Origin: Shinella zoogloeoides
Lineage (GTDB): Bacteria; Pseudomonadota; Alphaproteobacteria; Rhizobiales; Rhizobiaceae
Direction: 5' to 3'
NCBI RefSeq assembly: GCF_020883495.1
Contig: NZ_CP086610.1
Location: forward strand, 1,097,501 to 1,161,500
DNA length: 64,000 nucleotides
Under the pieces are notes generated by a model that saw nothing but the letters and a program-made list of their open reading frames with translations, was not told the DNA's origin and searched no databases. Below are positions 57,101 to 63,133 of the stretch, piece by piece. The stretch's first letter is position 1, and every line of letters begins with the position of its first letter. The position numbers and the translations under genes are program-made.

Positions 57101-57385
57101 CGGTACCTCCCATATATCGCCATCGGCATAAACGCGGCCGACCTCGATCGTTACAGTGCCGGCATCGATGTCGACGAAGGCAGCGCCACGGTCGATCCGG
57201 TCGCCATCATTCACGATGATATGGCCGAGCCGCTTCAGCGCGTTGCGCTGGATGGTCTGGATCTCGTTGAGTTCAGTCGTCTGGATGAACGGCTCCTCGC
57301 CATAGAACACGAGCGCCTGATAGTCGGGGCGATCCTGGGCGCGGTCGAAAGCGTCGGGCAGGCCGGAAGGGTGTTCAAAGGCCAT
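54179..57385 (-). CDS. DUF4815 phage protein (large baseplate/fibre-base protein)
   Basis: 1068 residues, the longest gene in the window. The N-terminal GEEPFIQTTELNEIQTIQRNALKRLG and GRVYADGDIWEVP are typical of phage structural proteins with a DUF4815 domain. The middle contains long beta-rich regions and two similar stretches built around strand-turn repeats; the C-terminal 250 residues (YTTSARFSSVNAETYTAHQDEALAFR...) are also beta-rich. It lies between tail protein I and the fibre, so a role at the baseplate wedge or fibre socket is likely. No enzymatic motif seen. Confidence 0.75.
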   Translation of the reverse strand: MAFEHPSGLPDAFDRAQDRPDYQALVFYGEEPFIQTTELNEIQTIQRNALKRLGHIIVNDGDRIDRGAAFVDIDAGTVTIEVGRVYADGDIWEVPARVLAGVSMVGRVEVGIRLLTDYVTHEQDASLVGLVPGPISEGEGGAAREIRSATWANKDADEPGLFFTVYILQDGVILDEQGPNLFAPVMAAIADQDRPNGNYIVHGCRVTYLATNAGKQIFSISEGEANIYGYKRSRLAALRHEEPEDWDEMIIPGETHIYPGGASHTFEVDFAPIGVVNSILLTKEITVNVTRGPIANGQDGLPKTGVTSIVGIAGFTKDVDYTLTANTVNWGLAGGEPLAGATYPVTFRYLDLVEPTARTDTAITVAGGADGGAAILAYTSKLPRIDRLCLAEDGAPLYIKGISARANGLPPAAPDNALKLCQVHNDWMGPPRIVIDGKNDGVVFNPQSEIARLKFAFLDMQRLMGLERIQQSIDSREPVAKKGIFVDPFIDDTYRDAGLAQSGAIFDGMVQLAIDPTFFTTTLTGPVMLDPVEEVIVSQPLKSFCEKINPYQNFTFLPGALKLVPPVDFWTETRDTWTSARTQEFNRGTRTDSGPLRTATTSSELVDTRTEMIEFLRQIPVSFTISGFAPGEILDELTFDSVDVKPAGVHTADGTGELSGSFVIPPNVTAGSKIVAAKGMGGTDATALFAGQGTVTTRTMRLVTTVLTWTRARTVAMGGGGRGSGADGSRGLDPQAQGFALPETRQVMGVDFHLCHIGDEAKHIVVNQVTMNNGYPTTDIQAEAILPMVGAVIGWKAARYTLPVTTGPQFLQAFVIKTDDADHSVSIAKLGGFDQELQQKIASHPYTTSARFSSVNAETYTAHQDEALAFRIVVANYPVTTKVVELGSFDLVDCSDIQVRAAVEIPAAGCSVEFEIERTNGTKYRLAPFQVLQLTEYITETVQLRAILKGTSKLSPILYAPVDLVAGHIHEEFTYVTRAFALGEAVRIANYFKAYLPGGSTIAVGLSIDDGPFVAMPVAENEQLAFPLWVDRKHELTGQTGTTCRLKLTGTGGPASRLVAGHYSAAVF

Positions 57386-57386
57386 T

Positions 57387-58508
57387 TTAGAACCTCACAA
57401 GGAATTTGAAGCGCTCGCGAACGGTGGCGCGGAGCGGCAGGGAAATCGGGGTTTCGGCAAAAGGTGCGCCGGCCGTCACCTCCTCGGGCTTCAGCCAGAG
57501 GCGGCCGGGAGGGATGCCAGCGGCAAGGGTGACGCCTGCCATCAGGGCGACCGACCGGGCTTCGACACCATCGGCATCGCGGAAGCCGGTCATTGCCTCG
57601 ATGTAGGCCGTCTGCCCAGCCGGCGCTGGAGACCAGGACTGGCCGGCGATCCGATAGCGGCCGTCAAGGACCTGTGTGACGGCATGGCAGGCACGGCAGC
57701 GGCGATAGCCGATGACGACGCCGGCAGCGTCCTGCAGGCGGGCATAGATCGGCCGGGCGATGAACCAGGCCGCCATCAGTGCCCGGCGCTGGGCCGCGGG
57801 GCTTGCCGCCCAGGGGAAGGTTGCCGTCACCCACGGATAGGTCATCGACACCCACGGCAGACCGCCTTCCTCCGGTTCCTCGATCCAGTTGCCGATTGCC
57901 AGTCCCTCGGCTTCGGTCAGCGTGTGGTCGATCTCCATCGTGCGACCGAAGGACCAGAGCGTTCCGCCGTCCTTGAGGCGGATGCCGCTCTCGCGGTCGA
58001 GGAGGCTTTGGTTGAGGCGGGACGCGTTGCCGATCAGCGGGCCGACGTCGTACTGGTGGACGCCACGGCGCAGGTCCGAGCGCTTCGGCCCGGACAGGCG
58101 CGTGACGCCCTCGATGCGCTCCAGCAGCGGGCGATCGTTCGCCGGCAGCGCCGGGAACCGAAGCTGAAAGGAGTTCCACCAGACGCGGCCGTGCCATGCC
58201 GGCTCGGCCGTGGCGGTGATGCCGAGGAAGGCAAGGCCGCGCGCGATTGCGTCATAGGTTCCGCGCACCCGCATCCAGCGCACGCCTCGACCGTCGAGCA
58301 GCTCATAGACGTTATCGACATATGGCGTGAGCATCCCCAGGCCATCCTCGAATACGAGGAACGGCAACACGTCCGGAGCGGGCGAAATCCGTTTTCCGGT
58401 CCATATACCCGGGGTCGCTGCCCGCAGCTCGGCCCAGCGCGCGAGCCTGGTTTCCTCAAGCACCCGTTCGTAGATGTCGGTGGAAGACGCGGGAAGCAGC
58501 GAGGTCAA
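57387..58508 (-). CDS. Phage tail protein I
   Basis: 373 residues from a TTG start at 58508. This TTG overlaps the TGA of gene J (ATTGA), has GGGGAG five to ten bases upstream, and begins LTSLLPASSTDIYERVLEETRLARWA, the family opening. A longer reading to 58943 only shadows gene J. The P2 gpI region occupies about residues 1-200, including VDNVYELLDGRGVRWMRVRGTYDAIARGLAFLGI; the C-terminal 170 residues extend beyond P2 gpI. Baseplate wedge component. Confidence 0.85.
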   Translation of the reverse strand: MTSLLPASSTDIYERVLEETRLARWAELRAATPGIWTGKRISPAPDVLPFLVFEDGLGMLTPYVDNVYELLDGRGVRWMRVRGTYDAIARGLAFLGITATAEPAWHGRVWWNSFQLRFPALPANDRPLLERIEGVTRLSGPKRSDLRRGVHQYDVGPLIGNASRLNQSLLDRESGIRLKDGGTLWSFGRTMEIDHTLTEAEGLAIGNWIEEPEEGGLPWVSMTYPWVTATFPWAASPAAQRRALMAAWFIARPIYARLQDAAGVVIGYRRCRACHAVTQVLDGRYRIAGQSWSPAPAGQTAYIEAMTGFRDADGVEARSVALMAGVTLAAGIPPGRLWLKPEEVTAGAPFAETPISLPLRATVRERFKFLVRF

Positions 58509-59374
58509 TAGGCTCTCCCCTTCAGGACAAGGTTGATGCTGCCGATGGAGATGGCTTCGGTCGGCTGGGCGACGACGTCGGCGGAGGTAGCGGGCACCGC
58601 CTTGTGCACGCCCGGGATCATCAGCTTCGAGATCCACCACGCGGCCACGAGGTCGCGGCCAAGGCCCTGTTCGGTAGCCCACGCGGCGCGCAGGTTCGAA
58701 GCGGCGCGGGCAACGGTGGCCTCCTCGGCATCGGGCAGCAGCCAGATATCGGCGGCAAGGTTGGCGACCTTGCGAATGGCCGGCTGCACGATGACGGTGT
58801 CGTTCATCACCTGGGCGGCCGGTGCGGTGACGGCCGCGCGAACGGCATTGAGAAGCCCGGCGCTGGCGACGCCGTCCGCCTCCGATGAGAATATCGCGAT
58901 GTAGATAACGGGGCTGCGCCCGATCCGATAAGGCTCCGCCCATTTCACCCGAAGGTCGGCCGACATGGCGAGGAACTGGTAGCGCTCCTGCGGGCCGGCC
59001 GTGGAGCGTCCCATGATGCCGAGGAGGATGCGCACCAGGAAGCGATCGTCATCCTCGCCGGGCATGCGCAGAACGGGCACGCTCGCCGCGAGATGGTCGA
59101 GGTTCCCGCGCCGCGCGAAATACAGGAACGTCGAGCGGAAGGTGTCGTTGATCTCGGCCCGCAGCAGCATCTCGCGGGTGCTTTCGGCCTGGTTGTCGAT
59201 TGCAAACGGATCGCTGTCCAGCATCTCGACGCTATAGGCCGGCAGGTCCGGGAACTGCGCGCGTGCGACGGCCCACTTCGCAAGGAACGTCTGCTTCTGG
59301 CGCTCGACGATGGCTTCATAGTCGAGTTCGCGGATGACGGCCGGCTTCGGAAGGGCGGAAAGGTCGATGGTCAT
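58505..59374 (-). CDS. Baseplate assembly protein J
   Basis: 289 residues, the P2 gpJ / T4 gp6 family that forms the baseplate wedge ring. Family pieces are YEAIVERQKQTFLAKW near the start, DNQAESTREMLLRAEINDTFRSTFLYFARRGNLDHLA near 65-100, and RILLGIMGRSTAGPQERYQFLAMSA. It overlaps W upstream by four bases (ATGA) and I downstream by the TTG/TGA overlap. Confidence 0.94.
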   Translation of the reverse strand: MTIDLSALPKPAVIRELDYEAIVERQKQTFLAKWAVARAQFPDLPAYSVEMLDSDPFAIDNQAESTREMLLRAEINDTFRSTFLYFARRGNLDHLAASVPVLRMPGEDDDRFLVRILLGIMGRSTAGPQERYQFLAMSADLRVKWAEPYRIGRSPVIYIAIFSSEADGVASAGLLNAVRAAVTAPAAQVMNDTVIVQPAIRKVANLAADIWLLPDAEEATVARAASNLRAAWATEQGLGRDLVAAWWISKLMIPGVHKAVPATSADVVAQPTEAISIGSINLVLKGRAY

Positions 59375-59772
59375 GCGACCCCCAGTGCAACGGGCGTGGT
59401 GGCGCGCAGGCCGAGGTCGACAGCGAGGTCGTAGTTTCCGAAACGGCCTTCCGGGAAATAGAGGCCGCCGTGGCGAATGCCGAGCCGACCGCCGTCCGTC
59501 ATCGTGACGAGCTGCAACTGGCCGAGCAGGTATTCCGGCTCCCAGAGCGCCGCGCTCGCCACCATCTCATTATAGAGAAGGAGCGCGATCGACGGTGTGA
59601 GGTCTTCGGAAAGCAACGAGCGAAGATCCGCGCCGAAGGTCAGGCGCATGACGCGGGCACCGATCCGGGTGTGCCAGATCTTGCCGAGAGACTGGGCAAG
59701 GTGCGCCGGGCCGGTGAGCAGCTTGCCCGTCCGTGCATTGATTCCGACGCGATAGCGGATTTCACCGGCCAT
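59371..59772 (-). CDS. Baseplate protein W (GPW/gp25 family)
   Basis: 133 residues. Lysozyme-like GPW/gp25 fold with the conserved TFGADLRSLLSEDLTP (the R-x2-LL-x-ED type motif) near residues 45-60 and EPEYLLGQLQLV. It initiates sheath polymerisation in contractile tails. Overlaps gene J by four bases. Confidence 0.93.
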   Translation of the reverse strand: MAGEIRYRVGINARTGKLLTGPAHLAQSLGKIWHTRIGARVMRLTFGADLRSLLSEDLTPSIALLLYNEMVASAALWEPEYLLGQLQLVTMTDGGRLGIRHGGLYFPEGRFGNYDLAVDLGLRATTPVALGVA

Positions 59773-59786
59773 GCTTCAAAGCCTCT

Positions 59787-60101
59787 TCAAACGGTCTCGG
59801 CGTCTGCGGCGGTCTGCTCGTCGCTGCCGGGGACCGACGGCGGTGCAATGTGAAGGGCGAGCAGCTCGCCGCGCGCCTCGTCCTCGGTGAGGCGGAGCGT
59901 ATCGCCCGGCTTCACGCGGCGGCCGGCGACGCGCGAGGGCGCACGATCTGTCACCGTGTATTCGATACGCCCGTCGCCGGCCTCGGCCGGGTCTGCCGCG
60001 TCCTTCAACACCAGCGGCGTGACCTCCGGGAGTTTCGGCAGGGGCGCGTCGCGCAGCGTATCGACGGCGGCGGAAAGCTCTTGCTTGGCTGATTTTGCCA
60101 T
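59787..60101 (-). CDS. Hypothetical phage protein between V and W
   Basis: 104 residues, Ala/Asp/Glu-rich. The first 50 residues look like a helix-linker (AVDTLRDAPLPKLPEV); from about 60 a short beta-like unit RVAGRRVKPGDTLRLTEDEARGELLALHI resembles small hub or spike-interacting domains but is not a known family to me. P2 has no gene between V and W, so this is an insertion. It starts 12 bases after the V stop with a GGAG-type site. Confidence 0.65.
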   Translation of the reverse strand: MAKSAKQELSAAVDTLRDAPLPKLPEVTPLVLKDAADPAEAGDGRIEYTVTDRAPSRVAGRRVKPGDTLRLTEDEARGELLALHIAPPSVPGSDEQTAADAETV

Positions 60102-60112
60102 GGGGGTCTCCT

Positions 60113-60670
60113 TCAGCGGGGCGGCTTGCCGGAAAGGGCACCGCCGGGTTCAACATCTTCGTGGACATGGTCCTTGCCGATCTGGACGTCGTCGTGAAAC
60201 ACGCCGCCGCCCAAGGTCTGCCAGCCGGCCGCATCGAGGACGGCCGTGCAGCCACCGGCGCGGAACACGAGCTGGTCGCCCTTCATCTCGATCCGGGTCT
60301 GCCCGCGGGCGAACATGGAAAGGTCGCTCGCCTTCGACGGCGCGGCGTGATCCTGGTCGAAGGTCGCCGGGATGGCGATCGAGCCAGCGCCGACCGTGCC
60401 AGACAGCGAGATCAGCATCATCTGCTCGTCCCCGCCCGGCTCGCTGTGGATAGAGAGCTGGCCGACGCCGGCTTCCTGCCACCGTGTCCAGGGACCGAGC
60501 ACGTCTTCGCCCTTCGAATTCTTGCCGAGCTTCAACCGCAGCCGGCGGCGTTCCGGATCGACCGGGCCGACCTTGCCGGGGATCAGCATCATGGACATGC
60601 GCCGCTCGGCCGCTTCCATGCGGGCGAGCTGGCGGCGAAGTTCCAGGGCGACCGGATCACGCATCCTCAT
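60113..60670 (-). CDS. Baseplate spike protein V
   Basis: 185 residues, the P2 gpV family. N-terminal helix and OB-fold (VGPVDPERRRLRLKLGKNSKGEDVLGPWTRW), then a short beta-helix with Gly/Asp repeats (GDQLVFRAGGC...) and a C-terminus with GKDHVHEDVEP where histidines commonly bind the metal at the spike tip. It punctures the outer membrane. Its start overlaps the gp37-like stop by 14 bases; a second ATG two codons in is possible. Confidence 0.93.
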   Translation of the reverse strand: MRMRDPVALELRRQLARMEAAERRMSMMLIPGKVGPVDPERRRLRLKLGKNSKGEDVLGPWTRWQEAGVGQLSIHSEPGGDEQMMLISLSGTVGAGSIAIPATFDQDHAAPSKASDLSMFARGQTRIEMKGDQLVFRAGGCTAVLDAAGWQTLGGGVFHDDVQIGKDHVHEDVEPGGALSGKPPR

Positions 60671-61289
60671 CGGCCTCCCGTTCGGCCGGGATCCACGGAG
60701 CCAGCTCGTCGATCATGTCGGCATCGGGATAGACGATCGCGCCGAGCTGCTCGTCGTAGCGGCCGGCATGCGGCGGCATAAAGCCGGTGCCCAGCGCCGG
60801 CACGATCTGCGTCCAGGTGACGGTGTAGTAGGCCACGCCCTGGGCGGCATCGCGGATCGTGAAGAGCGGCTTCAGTTCTGCCGGCGGCGTGGTCTCGGGT
60901 GGCAGAACGCCCGACCGGCCCCACAGGCTCGTTTCGAGATCCGCTAGGATTTCGAGGAGCCGGCCGCCGATCGCAAGGCCCACGGCCTCCTTTTCGACCC
61001 GGCGCGCGCCGACCACCTTGGCCTCGGCGACGATGTAGGCGACCCATTCGACGACAAGGTAGAACATGCCTTCCGCGTGCTGGCCGGTCTTCACCTTGCT
61101 CCAGCCAAGGCCGATGCCGGGGGCGTTCACCACAGTCCTGGAGATCAGCTCGGATACGTCGACCTTGCCCGGATGCGGCACGACGGTCACGCCCGGGTTG
61201 AGCAGCTTCAGGCTGGAAACGATTGCCGCCTGCAGGGGAGCAAGCGGGTCGGTTTCGAGCAATTCGGCGAAGGGTTTCGGATCGATCAT
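60657..61289 (-). CDS. Phage gp37-like (DUF1834) protein, probable tail completion
   Basis: 210 residues from the ATG at 61289, which overlaps the previous stop by four bases; the longer open frame to 61865 is a shadow. The N-terminus DPLAPLQAAIVSSLKLLNPGVTVVPHPG and the later GQHAEGMFYLVVEWVAYIVAEAK fit the Mu gp37 family, which links head and tail. The position between the morphogenesis protein and the spike gene fits. Confidence 0.7.
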   Translation of the reverse strand: MIDPKPFAELLETDPLAPLQAAIVSSLKLLNPGVTVVPHPGKVDVSELISRTVVNAPGIGLGWSKVKTGQHAEGMFYLVVEWVAYIVAEAKVVGARRVEKEAVGLAIGGRLLEILADLETSLWGRSGVLPPETTPPAELKPLFTIRDAAQGVAYYTVTWTQIVPALGTGFMPPHAGRYDEQLGAIVYPDADMIDELAPWIPAEREADEDA

Positions 61290-61762
61290 GGCAGCACCCC
61301 GAAGAAGTCCGTCACGGCGTCGACGATCTCGCGGGCGTTCTCGTCGGAAATGCCGACGAACGGACGGGCCGGGATATCCACCTTCTTGGAGCGAATGGTT
61401 TTGCCGCCGAGCTGGAAGACGAGCGCTTCCGCCGACTTCGGTACGATCGTCATGCCCTCCTGGTGGACGTGCGCCCATTCCCATGCGGCTCCCCACTGCG
61501 CTTCGCTGGCTGAGGCAAAGGAGGCGACGGAGGCGAGCAGATGCTGGCCGGTCTGCATGAGGATGGACGTGTCCTGCGAGTTCGGCTTCCAGGGCGTGCC
61601 GTCCGGCGCGGTCTTCTCCTCGGCGATGCGGCGGCGGGTCTGGTTCTCGCCGATGGCGGCAATGTTCGTCATCAGCTCGGACGGTTCGAAGTCGAACCAG
61701 CGCCGAAGCTTCAGGCGGGCATCGTCCAGATCGGAGGCGTCGAGCGTGATGCCGAAGCTCAT
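61286..61762 (-). CDS. Phage virion morphogenesis protein (Mu gpG / P2 gpS-like)
   Basis: 158 residues. The family block TNIAAIGENQTRRRIAEEKTAPDGTPWKPNS, then HLLASVASF and a C-terminal PARPFVGISDENAREIVDAVTDFF, are the usual signature of the phage virion morphogenesis family, needed for tail completion. Overlaps gp36 upstream and gp37 downstream by four bases each. Confidence 0.92.
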   Translation of the reverse strand: MSFGITLDASDLDDARLKLRRWFDFEPSELMTNIAAIGENQTRRRIAEEKTAPDGTPWKPNSQDTSILMQTGQHLLASVASFASASEAQWGAAWEWAHVHQEGMTIVPKSAEALVFQLGGKTIRSKKVDIPARPFVGISDENAREIVDAVTDFFGVLP

Positions 61763-62217
61763 ATCCGGCCGAGCCTTTCCCTGGTGAACATGCGTACCGG
61801 AGCCTCAACGACGACTTCGTTCTGACCGACGCCGCCGGCATCGCCGCCGGTTCCCGAACTACCACCCGTCGTCGTCAGCGCCCCCTTGCCGGCCGCGATG
61901 GCCTCCAGGCGCTTGATGGCCGTGTCGTGCCGTTCCTTGATCGTCTCGGAAGAGCGGCTGAACGCGAGCGCGATGCGGTAAAAGGCGATGTCCATGCAGT
62001 AGACGCGCAGCACCGCAAGGCTGTCTTCGTCCAGGCTGGCAAGATCGGAGGAGGAATAGCGGGCCGCGAGGATCGCGCGGATCTCCGTCGAGGCGTCGGT
62101 GATGCCGGCCACGATCCGCACATCGTCACGCAAGCCCGTCCGCTCATCGGCCGCGACGAGCGTGAGCTGCTCGTTGTGACGGGCTTCGAGATCGGCGATG
62201 GTGGCGTAGACGGCCAT
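61759..62217 (-). CDS. Mu gp36-like protein (DUF1320)
   Basis: 152 residues. The start MAVYATIADLEARHNEQLTLVAAD and the middle GITDASTEIRAILAARYSS are the DUF1320 signature of Mu gp36, a head-tail connector component of the gp6/gp15-like helical class. A Gly/Ser/Thr-rich linker (TTTGGSSGTGGDAGG) sits near the C-terminus. Follows the Acb2-like gene by two bases. Confidence 0.88.
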   Translation of the reverse strand: MAVYATIADLEARHNEQLTLVAADERTGLRDDVRIVAGITDASTEIRAILAARYSSSDLASLDEDSLAVLRVYCMDIAFYRIALAFSRSSETIKERHDTAIKRLEAIAAGKGALTTTGGSSGTGGDAGGVGQNEVVVEAPVRMFTRERLGRI

Positions 62218-62219
62218 GG

Positions 62220-62468
62220 TTACGCCTCGTCGCCGTCGAGCTGGACGCGCCCGGGCTTGAAGACGGCCCGGTTGATCGCCATGAAACCCTGCTCGATGTG
62301 GGAGCGCCCGATGGCAAGCCAGCGCTGATCGACCTCGGACGAGGCGGTGTACTGGTCGAGAAGTCGAAGGATGGCTTCCTCAACCTTCTTGTTCTCGTTG
62401 ACGACGGCGATCTTCTCCTCGCTCTGGGCGTGGTAGCCGGCGATGGGAAGCCCCTTATGCTCGGACAT
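62220..62468 (-). CDS. Acb2/Tad1-type nucleotide-sponge protein (candidate anti-CBASS/anti-Thoeris)
   Basis: 82 residues with AAAGG nine bases upstream of the ATG. It has the Acb2/Tad1 hairpin pattern: an N-terminal IAGYHAQSEEKIAVVNENKK region, a helix with VEEAILRLLDQY, and the C-terminal block DQRWLAIGRSHIEQGFMAINRAV, which is the most conserved piece of the family. Tyr12 and Lys27 keep the 15-residue spacing of the Tyr11/Lys26 pair that, from memory, binds cyclic nucleotides in Acb2 of phage PaMx33. Such proteins soak up the signal of CBASS (and for Tad1, Thoeris) defence. It sits inside the head operon, not in an early moron. Confidence 0.75.
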   Translation of the reverse strand: MSEHKGLPIAGYHAQSEEKIAVVNENKKVEEAILRLLDQYTASSEVDQRWLAIGRSHIEQGFMAINRAVFKPGRVQLDGDEA

Positions 62469-62620
62469 GGCGATGACCTTTCAAAAGAGATGCGGGCTTC
62501 GCCGCTTGTGTTGTGCCGCTGTTGTGGTGCCCCTGTCGGGCTTCTGCTGCACCAGGGCTACGGGCGATGGGCGACAGGCTTCAGATGTCGACCGGCCCTC
62601 GCGGCGCTCCCGTCGAAATC

Positions 62621-63013
62621 TCAGTCATCCTCGACCGGGCGCTCTTCGAAGCGGCTATCGATCTTCAGCAGCGGGTCGGCGCGCAGCCGCTCCAGCACGT
62701 CCGTGCGTTCATCATTGTCCGCGCCGAGTTCTTCCCAGCGCAGATCGACCGGGACCGGGCCGAAGCCGAACCCGGCACGGCGACGCGGCCCGCCGGGGGC
62801 GGAGACCACCAAAACCTGTTCCGCCGCGATCATCTGCATGGTCTCGCCGCCGTCTTCGCCCGGCGCTCCGGTTTCGCCGCCTTCCGTGGAACCCTTGTGC
62901 TCATGGGCCTGGAAAGCCGCGCCGGCATCGTTCTGCAAGGTCTCGCCGGCCGAGCCGCCGGTTGCCTGATCGTTGGTTGCGACCTTTTCGGCCGGGGTGG
63001 ACTGTTTTGCCAT
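62621..63013 (-). CDS. Mu gp35 / HI1506-like head protein
   Basis: 130 residues from the ATG at 63013, chosen for GGAG upstream (the frame stays open to 63118, into the hairpin region). The N-terminal half is low-complexity, Gly/Glu/Ala-rich (GGSAGETLQNDAGAAFQAHEHKGSTEGGETG). The C-terminal half VLVVSAPGGPRRRAGFGFGPVPVDLRWEEL... RADPLLKIDSR matches HI1506-related proteins, in which a Pro-Arg-Arg-Arg-Ala-Gly motif is followed by short helices. Probably a head accessory protein. Confidence 0.7.
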   Translation of the reverse strand: MAKQSTPAEKVATNDQATGGSAGETLQNDAGAAFQAHEHKGSTEGGETGAPGEDGGETMQMIAAEQVLVVSAPGGPRRRAGFGFGPVPVDLRWEELGADNDERTDVLERLRADPLLKIDSRFEERPVEDD

Positions 63014-63034
63014 GTTGGTCTCCTTGGTTTCCGA

Positions 63035-63125
63035 GCAAGCACGCGGATTGGTGCTTGCCGGGAAACCGCCGGCGGCGGGAGGAGGAGAAGCCGCCGGCGA
63101 TCCTGCGGCCGTGCGCAACGGCCGC
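63035..63125. other. Three consecutive hairpins between capsid gene and gp35
   Basis: Perfect stems GCAAGCAC/GTGCTTGC (63035-63058), the 10-bp CGCCGGCGGC/GCCGCCGGCG (63067-63099) and GCGGCCGT/ACGGCCGC (63105-63125) fill the 120-base gap. None has a T-run. They may stabilise or process the 3' end of capsid mRNA, allowing more capsid than downstream product. Confidence 0.6.
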
Positions 63126-63133
63126 TCCGCGGA

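Noticed and set aside
58509-58943. N-terminal 145 codons in front of tail protein I
   Set aside because: They lie entirely within gene J in another frame and read Arg/Gly-rich; the family N-terminus begins at the TTG at 58508.
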